Part shown: piece by piece, positions 43,456-52,408 of the stretch | Layout of the letters: every line of letters starts with the position of its first letter | How positions within the stretch are numbered: the stretch's first letter is position 1 | Assembly: GCA_964457225.1 (NCBI GenBank) | Contig: CAYWEM010000003.1 | Span: 124,001-188,000 of the forward strand | Source of the DNA: CAYWEM01 sp964457225 | GTDB taxonomy: Bacteria; Acidobacteriota; Aminicenantia; UBA2199 | DNA: 64,000 nt | Direction of reading: 5' to 3' | The notes under the pieces: model-generated | The model's input: the letters and a program-made list of their open reading frames with translations, nothing else | What the model was told of the DNA's origin: nothing | Database searches by the model: none | Made by a program: the position numbers and the translations under genes

Positions 43456-45603
43456 ATGAAGAAAGTATCCTTGCTCATCTTGCTGTTTTCGGCAATCGGA
43501 GCCCTGCTCCCGGCCCAGGCAGCTAAAGTGAAACTGCCGGATGTCTTCGCCGAGGTAAGGGAATATACCTCGGAGTACATCAGGGCCGTGGGCCAGGTTG
43601 AAGTCGTCTGGGAGGAATACCGCATCTACGCCGATGAAATCGATTACAACATCAAGACCAGTGACCTGAAAGCCGTCGGCCGGGTAACGATCGCCACCCC
43701 GGACATGACCATCAGCGGAGACCGCCTGGAATTCAACACCCAAACCCGCAGCGGGGTGCTCTACGACGCCGTGGGCCTGGTCAGTCCTTTTCTGAACTAC
43801 AAAAGCAGCAAAATCCGGCAGACTGACAACGAAACCCTTGACTTCGAACGGCTCAATCTGACTTCCTGTGTCCAGGTGGTGCCGCGCTGGCGCATTTCCG
43901 GCGGGCGTGGCAAGATCAAGAAAGAAAAATACGTGGCCCTGAGCAACGCCGTTTTTCACATCAAGAACATTCCGGTTTTCTACATACCCTACCTGCGCTA
44001 CCCTATCCAGAAAGACGGCCGGGCCACCGGCTTCCTGATTCCCAATGTCGGCTCTTCCAGCCTGCGCGGTTTTTTCCTGCAGAACGCCTTTTTCTGGAAC
44101 ATCAGCCGCAACCTCGACCTGACCCTCAATCACGAGTACTACGGCAAGCTTGGCCAGGGCCTGGGCCAGGAATTGCGCTACCTCTTTCCGAAAGCTTCGG
44201 GTACATTACGTTTCCTGCTGTTCCGCTACCGGAAAGATCCCGACAATCCCCAGGCTGACCGCCGCCGCGACGACTACCACCTGGAAGCCAGGCACGTGCA
44301 GAGCCTGCCTTTTCTCAACTCCAGGCTGGTGGTTGACATAGACCGCCCCTCGAACCCCGATTTCCTGCGTTATTTCGACAACGACTTCGAGCGGGTCCTG
44401 AGCACCAGGTTCAATTCCTCGGCCTACTGGACGGCGTCCTTTGCCGGGTTCAACCTTTCAGTGGCCGCATCCAGTTTTGAAACCTATTACATTTTCAGTA
44501 ACACCTCCAACACCCTGCAATACCTGCCCAATGTCAGCCTGAACATGAAACAGCAGAAACTGGGCGGCTTCCCGGGCCATTTCTCATTCCAGGCCGGCTA
44601 CCAGAGCCTGCGCCGCACCGGTATCAGCTACGAGGAAGAACCGGTCTTCCTGCGTGACGTCAATTCCCGGCGCTTCACTTTCGTTCCGCGCTACAACTTG
44701 TCAGTGGTGCCGGCGTCCTGGCTTTCGCTCGGCCTGACTCTGGAGAGCAACCACAAGATTTACAACCAGCAGATCGACCCGGAAAGCGGCGAAATCATCG
44801 ACCAGCCCTTGCACGCCGGCTTTCAGACCGCGGAAATCACCCTGCAGGGGCCGACTTTTTTCCGTATTTACGAGGGCCGCAAGAACCGCTACAAGCACGT
44901 CATCGAGCCGCAGTTCGTTTTCCGCTGGGCCGGAAAACTGATGAACCGCGACAACATGCTGCAGGTCGATTACCTCGATTACCCTTCTTTTTCCTATGCC
45001 GGTTTTACGCTGGCCACCAGGCTTTTCAGCCGGGCCCGCGCCGGGGCGGGAAACGCCAGGGAAATAATGTCGCTGGCGCTCAACCAGCGCTATTACCTGG
45101 ACCCGGCCGAAGCCAATTATTTCCGCAAAGTGGACGGAGTCTACCCGGCCTTTTCCGAGCTGGGCGGCAACCTGCGCTTCAGACCGGCCAGCTTCTTTTC
45201 CCTGGACGCCTCGGCCAGCTTCAACCACCAGAAAGGCAACCTGTCCCGGCTTAACCTCGGGCTGACCGTGGAGGGGGAAGAATCACCCCTGAGCGCCTCG
45301 GTCAGTTTCAGCCGCTACAACAACCCCTACGTAAGAGAGGATTTCATCTTCAACCGCAGTGTCATCCGCGGTCACCTGGGCATGGACCTGCCCGGTTTCC
45401 CGATCAAGTTTGACTTAGGCGCGGATTACGATTTCCGCGATCGTGAATTCCGCTATGCAGTCATCGGAGCCAGCTTCGATTACCAGTGCCTGGTATTCTA
45501 CGCCCAGTTCCGGGTATATACCTTCTCTCAGAGACCGGAATCACACTTCCAGATCGGCTTTTCCCTTGGCAACCTGGGCGCGGCGGGTGAATACTTCAAA
45601 TGA
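43456..45603 (+). CDS. lptD: LPS-assembly outer-membrane protein LptD
   Basis: 715 aa. A signal peptide (1-22) leads to the periplasmic OstA/LptA-like beta-jellyroll (about 25-135; VGQVEVVWEEYRIYADEIDYN split in the domain) and then the large LptD barrel (about 150-715). The barrel carries the conserved segment VFYIPYLRYPIQKDGRATGFL, close to the family's IPxxxxP signature. A single Cys (TSCVQVV) is present, so the disulfide network of E. coli LptD is lacking. It implies an LPS-bearing outer membrane. The stop overlaps the next gene as ATGA. Confidence 0.92.
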   Translation: MKKVSLLILLFSAIGALLPAQAAKVKLPDVFAEVREYTSEYIRAVGQVEVVWEEYRIYADEIDYNIKTSDLKAVGRVTIATPDMTISGDRLEFNTQTRSGVLYDAVGLVSPFLNYKSSKIRQTDNETLDFERLNLTSCVQVVPRWRISGGRGKIKKEKYVALSNAVFHIKNIPVFYIPYLRYPIQKDGRATGFLIPNVGSSSLRGFFLQNAFFWNISRNLDLTLNHEYYGKLGQGLGQELRYLFPKASGTLRFLLFRYRKDPDNPQADRRRDDYHLEARHVQSLPFLNSRLVVDIDRPSNPDFLRYFDNDFERVLSTRFNSSAYWTASFAGFNLSVAASSFETYYIFSNTSNTLQYLPNVSLNMKQQKLGGFPGHFSFQAGYQSLRRTGISYEEEPVFLRDVNSRRFTFVPRYNLSVVPASWLSLGLTLESNHKIYNQQIDPESGEIIDQPLHAGFQTAEITLQGPTFFRIYEGRKNRYKHVIEPQFVFRWAGKLMNRDNMLQVDYLDYPSFSYAGFTLATRLFSRARAGAGNAREIMSLALNQRYYLDPAEANYFRKVDGVYPAFSELGGNLRFRPASFFSLDASASFNHQKGNLSRLNLGLTVEGEESPLSASVSFSRYNNPYVREDFIFNRSVIRGHLGMDLPGFPIKFDLGADYDFRDREFRYAVIGASFDYQCLVFYAQFRVYTFSQRPESHFQIGFSLGNLGAAGEYFK

Positions 45604-46553
45604 AGGCCCCGCTGAAAAAAATCCTGGTAACAGGCTGCGGCGGCTTCCTGGCCGGGCACATCTACCGTCGACTCGATGAAAAAAGCGGGTGGCGGCTGTT
45701 CGGCATCGGTGACACTCCCTGTCCCGATCCGCGGGTACGCCGGCGGCAGGTCGACCTGCGCCGGCCGGCCCAGGTCAGGCGGGCCATAGCGGCCATCCGT
45801 CCGGACCTGACCATTCACCTGGCGGCCGTTTCCAACGTCGGTTTCTCATGGAAAAACCCGCGCCTGACCTACGAAGTCAATTTCATGGGCACGGTTCACC
45901 TGCTGGAAGCCCTGAGTGATCTGGCCCCGGGCGGCCGGGTACTGCTGGCCAGTTCAGCCGAGGTTTACGCCGAACAGGGAGCCGTACCGCTGAATGAGAA
46001 TTCCCCCCTGGACAGCGGCAACCCTTACGCCCTGTCCAAGACGGCCATGGAAAAAGCCGGCGCTTTCTTCAGCAAGAGCCGCGGCCTGGAAGTGATCACG
46101 GTCAGGCCTTTCAATTTCACCGGGCCGGGACAGACCCGCAGTTTCGTGGCTCCGGATTTCGCCGCCCAGGTAGCCGAGTGCGAGGCCGGCCGCCGGGAAA
46201 AGCTGATCAGGGTCGGCAACCTGGCCGCGGTGCGTGATTTCTCCGATGTGCGTGATATCGCTGACAAAATACTGATCGCGGCCCTGGAAGCCAAGTCAGG
46301 TGAAATTTTCAACCTCTGCTCAGGGAGAGGCCTGGCAATCAGGGAAATTCTCGACATCCTGCTGGCCCAGGCCCGGACGACCATTGAAGTTGAGGTCGAG
46401 GAATCCCGCTTCCGCCCCCTGGACCGACCGGTGATCATCGGCGACGGCGGACTGTTCGAGCAGCGCTTCGGCGCCGGGCAGCTGATCCCCCTGGAAAAAA
46501 CCCTGGCCGACCTGCTTGACGAACAGCGCCGGGCTATCTGCCAAACAGTCTGA
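45600..46553 (+). CDS. SDR sugar-nucleotide reductase/epimerase (GDP-6-deoxymannose reductase-like)
   Basis: 317 aa. TGCGGFLAGH Rossmann motif at about 11-20, SSAEVY, YALSK catalytic Tyr/Lys, and RPFNFTGPGQ. The overall pattern is closest to GDP-4-dehydro-6-deoxy-D-mannose reductases (Rmd), which make GDP-D-rhamnose. Substrate specificity is inferred. It is coupled to lptD by ATGA, suggesting a sugar for LPS or O-antigen. It overlaps the convergent radical SAM gene by 20 nt. Confidence 0.82.
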   Translation: MKAPLKKILVTGCGGFLAGHIYRRLDEKSGWRLFGIGDTPCPDPRVRRRQVDLRRPAQVRRAIAAIRPDLTIHLAAVSNVGFSWKNPRLTYEVNFMGTVHLLEALSDLAPGGRVLLASSAEVYAEQGAVPLNENSPLDSGNPYALSKTAMEKAGAFFSKSRGLEVITVRPFNFTGPGQTRSFVAPDFAAQVAECEAGRREKLIRVGNLAAVRDFSDVRDIADKILIAALEAKSGEIFNLCSGRGLAIREILDILLAQARTTIEVEVEESRFRPLDRPVIIGDGGLFEQRFGAGQLIPLEKTLADLLDEQRRAICQTV

Positions 46554-47994
46554 AACGCAGGTAAACCAGGCCGATTACCAGGTACTTGAAAAGATCCCGG
46601 GGCGAACGCATGCTTTTCAAGGCTTCCGGTATTTTTTTCAGCAGGGATATTTTTTTCGTGCCCAGGGACCAGCGCACGATCAATTCTCCGATCTGGGCCC
46701 AGGTGAAGCGGTCCTTGTAAAGCGGGATATCACCCTGGGCCGCCGGCAGGGTCTTGACCCGGGAATCGTGGCGCGACCAACTGAAATCGGCCGGCAGAAC
46801 GCCCTCGGTCCTGGCCCTTTTTTCCAGCTCGGTGCCCGGGTATATGTGCAGGATGGAGACCGATATTTCAGCTTTTTCCCGGAAATCCTCCATGATTTTG
46901 ATGGTCCGGCGGGCCTCGCTCCAGGTCTCGGTGGGATGGGAAAATATGAAGAAGGCATTGGGCCTTAAACCAAGCTCGTTGGCCCAGTCAACCACCTGGT
47001 AGGCTTTCTCGGTGGCGATGTTCTTGTGGATGATCTCGCGGCGTACCCTCTCCGAACCGGCTTCCACCCCGAAGGAGAAAAAATGCAGACCGGCTTCAGC
47101 CAGGATCTCCAGGTCATCCCGCTCCAGGGCGTCGATGCGGATTTCAGCGGCGAAGCGGATGTTCAGCTTTTCCCTGATGATGCTGCGGCAGACCGCATGC
47201 AGGCGCTCGCGGCTGAAATTGAAGGTATCATCGTAAAACCAGATGTATTCAGCCCCGGCCTGGTCTATATTACAGCGCATCTCGGCAATCAGGCGTTCCA
47301 CCGAGTAACCGCGCACCCGGCGACCCCAGGTCACGGGGGTGGAGCAGAAATTGCAGTTGAAGGGACAGCCGCGCGAAGTCATCATGTTGGCGGCCGGCAG
47401 CTGGCGTCCGGACACCGGCCAGGAAAAGTTATAGCTTTTGAGCGGGATGAGATGCTTGGCAGGTTGGGGCAGGCCGTCCAGGTCCTGGATAAGCGGCCTC
47501 CGGCCGCTGAAAAAAACCTTTCCCGAGCGCCGGAAGATGATGCCCCTGACCCGGGCCAGTTCTTCCTCGTTCCAGCCCGACTGCAGGCAGTTGAGTAACT
47601 CGAGCACCGTGTCCTCGCCTTCACCGATCACGGCCAGGTCTATTTCCCGGACATGCTCTATCATGTCCGCGCCGGCCATGGTGGCATGGGGGCCGCCGAC
47701 CATGATGATCTTTTCGGGATGATCTTTTTTCAGGGCCGCGGCCAGCTGGAAAACGTCGAAGCGGTTCTCGGTGGTTATGGTCAACCCCAGCAGGGGAGCG
47801 TCGAATTCGGCCACTTCCCGGCTTATACTGCGGTAGTCCAGGCCCAGCACCTCGGCTGCGGTGACCCTGACTTCATGATCGGCCCGTTCCAGCACGGCGG
47901 CCACGTAGAGAATGCCCAGCGGCGGCATGGTCGATCCTTCTTTCCAGCGCTGGGCCACGTAACCGACCGGGGGGATGATCAGGTGTACCTTCAT
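46534..47994 (-). CDS. B12-binding-domain radical SAM protein
   Basis: 486 aa. The N-terminal cobalamin-binding-type domain (about 1-140; PPLGILYVAAVLE, VGGPHATM) lacks a clear DxHxxG. The radical SAM domain has C210-x3-C214-x2-C217 (RGCPFNCNFCST) and continues to about 400, followed by a C-terminal extension with a hydrophobic end (DLFKYLVIGLVYLRF). Class B-like methylases and hopanoid or other lipid-modifying enzymes share this layout, but the substrate is unknown. ATG 47994 is chosen with GAGGA upstream; a GTG two codons earlier is also possible. Confidence 0.85.
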   Translation of the reverse strand: MKVHLIIPPVGYVAQRWKEGSTMPPLGILYVAAVLERADHEVRVTAAEVLGLDYRSISREVAEFDAPLLGLTITTENRFDVFQLAAALKKDHPEKIIMVGGPHATMAGADMIEHVREIDLAVIGEGEDTVLELLNCLQSGWNEEELARVRGIIFRRSGKVFFSGRRPLIQDLDGLPQPAKHLIPLKSYNFSWPVSGRQLPAANMMTSRGCPFNCNFCSTPVTWGRRVRGYSVERLIAEMRCNIDQAGAEYIWFYDDTFNFSRERLHAVCRSIIREKLNIRFAAEIRIDALERDDLEILAEAGLHFFSFGVEAGSERVRREIIHKNIATEKAYQVVDWANELGLRPNAFFIFSHPTETWSEARRTIKIMEDFREKAEISVSILHIYPGTELEKRARTEGVLPADFSWSRHDSRVKTLPAAQGDIPLYKDRFTWAQIGELIVRWSLGTKKISLLKKIPEALKSMRSPRDLFKYLVIGLVYLRFRLFGR

Positions 47995-48028
47995 TTGCAC
48001 TTCCTCAACTTTTTTGCCCGCATCGTCG

Positions 48029-48034
48029 ATTATA
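48029..48034 (-). promoter_or_regulatory. Extended -10 element of the radical SAM gene
   Basis: Minus-strand TGC-TATAAT, about 35 nt upstream of the ATG; no clear -35. Confidence 0.4.
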
Positions 48035-48064
48035 GCATATGCCTGTTGTGACCGGCCGCGGCCT

Positions 48065-50026
48065 TCAACGACAGGAGGCTTCCTTTTCAGCCAGACGTGC
48101 TTCCAACTCCGTTTGAGACTTTTCCCAGTCGGATTCGGCTTGTTCGAGTTCCCGACGCAGGACGGAATAATCCTTCTGCAGGGTTACGGCGCGGCCGGAG
48201 TCGCGGTAAGTGGCGGCATCGGAAAGCAGATCTTCCATTTTTTTTCTTTCCAGTTCCAGGGCCGCTATTTTGTCCTCCAGCCCGGACGTCACTTTCCGCA
48301 GACGCTGTAATTCCTGGTTCAAGAGCTGGCGGGCCTCGGCTTCCCTTTTTTTCTGCTCCCGGTTTTTACGGCCTGGAGGCGGTTTTTCCACGGCCGGGGC
48401 GCTGAAAACCGTTTCAGCGATATCAGGACATTCCTGCCTGCGCCGGGCCAGGTATTCCGAATAATTGCCCAGGTATTCGGTCAGTCGGCCGTCCTTCAAT
48501 TCCAGCACCCGGCTGACCAGCTTGTCCAGCAGGTAACGGTCATGGGAAATCAGCAGCAGGGTGCCGTTGTAACGCCCGAGAGCTTCCTCGAGAGCGGCCC
48601 GGGCCGTCTTGTCCAGGTGATTGGTCGGTTCGTCCATGACCAGGAAGTTGACCGGGGAAAGCAGTATCCTGGTCAGGGAAACCCGGGCTTTCTCCCCGCC
48701 GGAAAGCACTCCGGTTTTCTTCCGGATGTCTTCTCCGTGAAACTGGAACAAACCCAGGATGTCACGGATGCGCGGCACGTGGCAGTCGGCCGCGGTAGCC
48801 GCCACTTCCTGATAGACCGAGGCTTCGAGATCGAGGGCTTCTGACTGGTGCTGGGCGTAATAACCCATGATCACCCGCTCCCCTATTTTGATCCGCCCCT
48901 TTTGAGGCTGCAGCTGGCCGGCCAGCAGTTTGGTCAGGGTGGTCTTGCCGGCTCCGTTTACCCCGACCAGGCAGACTTTCTCCCCGCGCTGCAGATCCAG
49001 GTTGAGTTCCTGCAGCACCCAGGTTTCCTCGTAACGAAAACTGAGATCCCTGATGTGCAGTACTTCGCGGAAGCTCTGAGTCTCGACCCTGATGTCAAAG
49101 GAAAGGCGGGGCGCGGGTGGAGGCAGTTCGACCTTTTCCAGTTTTTCCAGGGACTTGATACGGCTCTGCACCTGGGCCGCCTTGGTGGCCTGGTAACGGA
49201 AGCGGTTGATGAAACGCAATTGCCGCTCCCGCTCGGTCTCGGTTTCCTGCCATTTCTTGCGCAACAGGTCCTCGGCCGTCTGCTTCTGCTCTTCATAGGC
49301 CGCGTAGTTTCCGTTATAGGCCGTCAGGCGGCCGCGGTCCAATTCCACTATTTCCCGGGCCAGGCGGTCGATGAAAAAGCGGTCGTGCGAAACCGCCACG
49401 ATGGCCCCCGGGTAGGTGGGCAGGTATTGTTCCAGCCATTCCAAAGAAGGCAGGTCCAGGTGGTTGGTCGGTTCATCCAGCAACAGCAGTTCAGGCCGGC
49501 GCAACAGCAGGCCGGCCAGCATGGCGCGCATGCGCCAGCCCCCGCTCATTTCCGCCAGCGGCCTGGAAAAGTCATCACGGCTGAAGCCCAGGCCGGACAA
49601 GACCGAGGCGGCCTGGGCCTCCAGGCTGTAGCCGTCCAGGGCCCGGTAGCGACTCTCGGCTTCCCCGAGGCGGCGCAAAAGATTTTCCTGGTCCTGCTCT
49701 TCATCGGCCAGGCGCTGGTGCAGGCGTTCTATCTCGCTTTCCAGTCCGGCCGCCTCAAGCTGGCCGGCCAGTACGGTGGCCATGACCGTACCACGTTCAA
49801 GCGCGGTGCTTTCCTGGGGCAGGTAGCCGATGCGGTAGTTCTTCGGGATCTGCAGGGATTGAGCAGGCGCCTCCAGTTCGCCGCAGATCAGGCGCAGCAA
49901 GGTGGTTTTGCCGGCTCCGTTCGGGCCGACCAGGGCCAGCCGGGCCCCGGGCTGGATCACCCAGTCCACGGCGTCAAGCAGGCGGCGCCCGCCGATGTCG
50001 TAAGTCAGATTTTTTACCTGCAGCAT
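48065..50026 (-). CDS. ABC-F ATPase
   Basis: 653 aa soluble protein with two ATPase cassettes. Cassette 1: Walker A GPNGAGKT (34-41), signature MSGGW, Walker B LLLLDEPTNHLD. Cassette 2: GVNGAGKT, LSGGEKAR, LVMDEPTNHLD. The inter-cassette arm is rich in Lys/Glu/Gln, and a C-terminal coiled-coil (about 560-653) resembles Uup/YheS-type members. ABC-F proteins act on ribosomes (stall relief or antibiotic protection) rather than in transport. TATAAT lies 12 nt upstream of the ATG and there is no Shine-Dalgarno, so the leader is very short. Confidence 0.92.
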   Translation of the reverse strand: MLQVKNLTYDIGGRRLLDAVDWVIQPGARLALVGPNGAGKTTLLRLICGELEAPAQSLQIPKNYRIGYLPQESTALERGTVMATVLAGQLEAAGLESEIERLHQRLADEEQDQENLLRRLGEAESRYRALDGYSLEAQAASVLSGLGFSRDDFSRPLAEMSGGWRMRAMLAGLLLRRPELLLLDEPTNHLDLPSLEWLEQYLPTYPGAIVAVSHDRFFIDRLAREIVELDRGRLTAYNGNYAAYEEQKQTAEDLLRKKWQETETERERQLRFINRFRYQATKAAQVQSRIKSLEKLEKVELPPPAPRLSFDIRVETQSFREVLHIRDLSFRYEETWVLQELNLDLQRGEKVCLVGVNGAGKTTLTKLLAGQLQPQKGRIKIGERVIMGYYAQHQSEALDLEASVYQEVAATAADCHVPRIRDILGLFQFHGEDIRKKTGVLSGGEKARVSLTRILLSPVNFLVMDEPTNHLDKTARAALEEALGRYNGTLLLISHDRYLLDKLVSRVLELKDGRLTEYLGNYSEYLARRRQECPDIAETVFSAPAVEKPPPGRKNREQKKREAEARQLLNQELQRLRKVTSGLEDKIAALELERKKMEDLLSDAATYRDSGRAVTLQKDYSVLRRELEQAESDWEKSQTELEARLAEKEASCR

Positions 50027-50038
50027 GATGAGCTTGAT

Positions 50039-50044
50039 ATTATA
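50039..50044 (-). promoter_or_regulatory. Extended -10 element of the ABC-F gene
   Basis: Minus-strand TGA-TATAAT, 12 nt before the ATG; poor -35. Confidence 0.35.
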
Positions 50045-50075
50045 TCAGAATATCAGGCATCTCGACCCGGGGGCA

Positions 50076-50104
50076 TGGCCAGGCGGAAAAACACGTGCTA
50101 AAAT
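50076..50104 (+). promoter_or_regulatory. Leaderless-type promoter of the EamA transporter
   Basis: TGGCCA (50076-50081, weak), 17-bp spacer, TAAAAT (50099-50104). The ATG at 50112 follows after 7 nt. Confidence 0.4.
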
Positions 50105-50111
50105 AGCGGCC

Positions 50112-51041
50112 ATGTCAAACCGGATGAAAAGATTTCTTTTTGCCCTGCTCTGCCTGATCTGGGGTTCAACCTGGCTGGCCATCCGCCTGACCGTGGCCGA
50201 ACTTCCCCCGCTGATCGGGGCCGGACTTCGTTTTACCCTGGCCACGTTCTGTGTGCTGGCTTATGCCCTGGCCAAGAAACAAAGCCTGCGCCTGGCCAAA
50301 CCCGGTCTGCATTACTGGATGATGCTCTGCGCCCTGCTGGTTTACGTTGTCGATTACGGCCTGATCTACTGGGCCGAGCAGTTCATCAACGCCGGAGTGA
50401 CCGCCATTTTCTTCGCCACTTTTCCCCTGTTCACAGCCCTGTTCAGCCGGCTCATCCTTACTGAACGCGAAATATCACGCTCCGTCCTGCTGGGGATACT
50501 GCTGGGCTTCCTCGGCATAGTGCTCGTTTTTTTAGACCAGCTGCTCCAGACCAGGTTCCAGAAAACCGTAATGCTTGCTTCCCTGGCCGTGGTGGTGGCG
50601 GCTGTTTCAGCAGGCCTGGCCACGGTGCTGGTAAAAAAAACAGCCCGGGGCATCCCGGCTTTAAGCGTCACCTTCCACCAGTTGTTCTGGGGTTCGATCT
50701 TTCTTGCCTTGCTCAGTTTGATCTTCACCCCCCTGCCCCGTTCCCTGCCGAGCATGACCGCCCTGGGCGCAACCTTCTACCTGGGCACGGTGGGCACAGC
50801 CCTGGCTTTTGTCATTTACTACCGGCTTTTACAGGAGAAAAGCGCGGTTTCGATTTCGACCATCGGCTACATCACTCCCCTGATCGCCCTGCTGCTTGAT
50901 TTCCTTGTATTCAGCACCATTCCGCCTCTGAAAACCTGGCTGGGCATGCTGATCGTCTTCCTGGCCGTTTACCTGGTCAACCGGCCCGGCCCCCTGCCGA
51001 CCCTGCCTCTTAAACCGGTGGTTTCCAGGGAAATATACTGA
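50112..51041 (+). CDS. EamA/DMT-family transporter
   Basis: 309 aa with ten predicted membrane helices in two repeated EamA halves (LLCLIWGSTWLAIRL at the first helix; second half starts near residue 155). Members export amino acids or metabolites; substrate unknown. The ATG at 50112 gives the standard N-terminus and sits 7 nt behind a -10 box; upstream in-frame codons overlap the promoter. It is divergent from the ABC-F gene. Confidence 0.88.
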   Translation: MSNRMKRFLFALLCLIWGSTWLAIRLTVAELPPLIGAGLRFTLATFCVLAYALAKKQSLRLAKPGLHYWMMLCALLVYVVDYGLIYWAEQFINAGVTAIFFATFPLFTALFSRLILTEREISRSVLLGILLGFLGIVLVFLDQLLQTRFQKTVMLASLAVVVAAVSAGLATVLVKKTARGIPALSVTFHQLFWGSIFLALLSLIFTPLPRSLPSMTALGATFYLGTVGTALAFVIYYRLLQEKSAVSISTIGYITPLIALLLDFLVFSTIPPLKTWLGMLIVFLAVYLVNRPGPLPTLPLKPVVSREIY

Positions 51042-51070
51042 AAGAATCCGCCAAGAAAATTTTTTCCTGA

Positions 51071-51099
51071 TTACCGCTTTTTTTACACTGAGCTATAAT
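51071..51099 (+). promoter_or_regulatory. Promoter of the ChaN-PDZ gene
   Basis: TTACCG (51071-51076), 17-bp spacer, perfect TATAAT (51094-51099). GAGG at 51113-51116 precedes the ATG at 51123. Confidence 0.5.
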
Positions 51100-51122
51100 G
51101 ACCACTTAAAGCGAGGTGCCGG

Positions 51123-52358
51123 ATGAGAAAAGAAACAGCTGCTTTTTCAACCGTTATGCTGATCATGATCACGACTTTACTCGGGGCCGCCCAGACCGAT
51201 GTTCTGCCCCTGGGGGATTCGCCGCATCGTTATCAGCCCGCGGCCCTGGCCGGGGGGCTGGTCATGCATACCGCCGACGGCCGCAGCGGAAAACTGGAGG
51301 AATTCGCCGACCTGCTGCGCCCTGGTTCGGTCTACATCATCGGAGAATACCACGACAGTTTTGCCTGCCACGAATTCCAGTCCAATCTGCTGAAAATGCT
51401 GGCTGAGCGTTTCGGCAACAAGATCGTGGTCGGTTTCGAGTTCTTCCGGCGCGAAGACGACCCGGCCCTGGCCGACTTCCTGGCCGGCCGCCTCGACCGT
51501 GAAGGCCTGGTCAGGGCCAGCGGCTGGTACCGGCGTTCCAGCCAGCCCTTTCTCTTTACCGCCACCGTCCTGGAAACGGTCAGGGAAAACGGTCTGCGGG
51601 CCATCGGCCTCAACGTGGAGCGGGAAATCGTGCGCCGGGTCTCACGCCAGGGTTTTTCCAGCCTGAGCCGGGCCGAACAAAAACTCTTCCCTTTTTCCGA
51701 AGTCGCCAATCCCGGGCATCGCTTTTACATCCAGCAGATGTTCGGCAATTTCGGAGCCCTGATCCCGGCCTGGTTTGAAAACGTTTACCAGGCCCAGGTC
51801 TGCTGGGACACCTACATGGCCGATTCCATGCGCCGCTTCCTGGAAAGGCCGGAAAACAAGGGCTATACCGGGGTGATCATCGCCGGCAGCGCCCACGTGG
51901 CCTATGGCCTGGGCATTCCCTTCCGCTACCGGCTGGGAGACCGCCGGCGCAAACTGGTCAGCCTGGTGCCGGCAGCGCTTAAGCCGGCGGCCGAAGAAGC
52001 CGGGGATCATCCCATGCTGCGCCGCCTGGCGGCCGGCCTGCAGGCGCAGGCCGTTTTTTCCCGCGGCCTGGCCGATTTCGTTTTCAGTATCGACCGCGAT
52101 CTGCAGCCGCCCTTCCCCCGGCCCGGCCTGAGCGCCAGGGATGTTGAAGGCGGAGGCGCGGCAGTAACCGCGGTCAGTCCGGACAGCCCGGCCGCGGCCG
52201 CCGGCCTGGCCCCGGGAGACATCATCCTGGAAATCAACGGCGAACAAGTGAATTCAGCCGAGGACTTGTACCTGATGCTGGATCTTTTAAGCTTTGAAAA
52301 CGAGCCGGTATTCACCCTGAAAAAGAAAATGCCGCTGAAACAGGAAAAAGGGGGCTGA
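51123..52358 (+). CDS. ChaN-like heme-binding domain fused to a PDZ domain
   Basis: 411 aa. A signal peptide (about 1-22) is followed by a ChaN/DUF399 domain (about 45-285; VYIIGEYHDS...H, VVGFEFF, GVIIAGSAHVAYGLGIP), which in known members binds heme cofacially and is iron-regulated. A PDZ domain (about 325-405; SPAAAAGLAPGDIILEINGE) ends the protein. There is no lipobox, unlike classical ChaN lipoproteins. The PDZ fusion suggests protein-protein contacts at the envelope. Convergent with the TPR/barrel gene. Confidence 0.85.
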   Translation: MRKETAAFSTVMLIMITTLLGAAQTDVLPLGDSPHRYQPAALAGGLVMHTADGRSGKLEEFADLLRPGSVYIIGEYHDSFACHEFQSNLLKMLAERFGNKIVVGFEFFRREDDPALADFLAGRLDREGLVRASGWYRRSSQPFLFTATVLETVRENGLRAIGLNVEREIVRRVSRQGFSSLSRAEQKLFPFSEVANPGHRFYIQQMFGNFGALIPAWFENVYQAQVCWDTYMADSMRRFLERPENKGYTGVIIAGSAHVAYGLGIPFRYRLGDRRRKLVSLVPAALKPAAEEAGDHPMLRRLAAGLQAQAVFSRGLADFVFSIDRDLQPPFPRPGLSARDVEGGGAAVTAVSPDSPAAAAGLAPGDIILEINGEQVNSAEDLYLMLDLLSFENEPVFTLKKKMPLKQEKGG

Positions 52359-52408
52359 ACCCAAAACCGAGTCGCCCCGGCAGCCAGGAAGTCTTACCTG
52401 ACTGCGCC

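Noticed and set aside
43312..44133. Long N-terminal extension of oadG
   Set aside because: It would cross the oadG promoter and lie antisense to lptD; ATG 43311 gives a normal OadG.
48848..50101. 417-codon open frame opposite the ABC-F gene
   Set aside because: Antisense of two intact ATPase cassettes; no features of its own.
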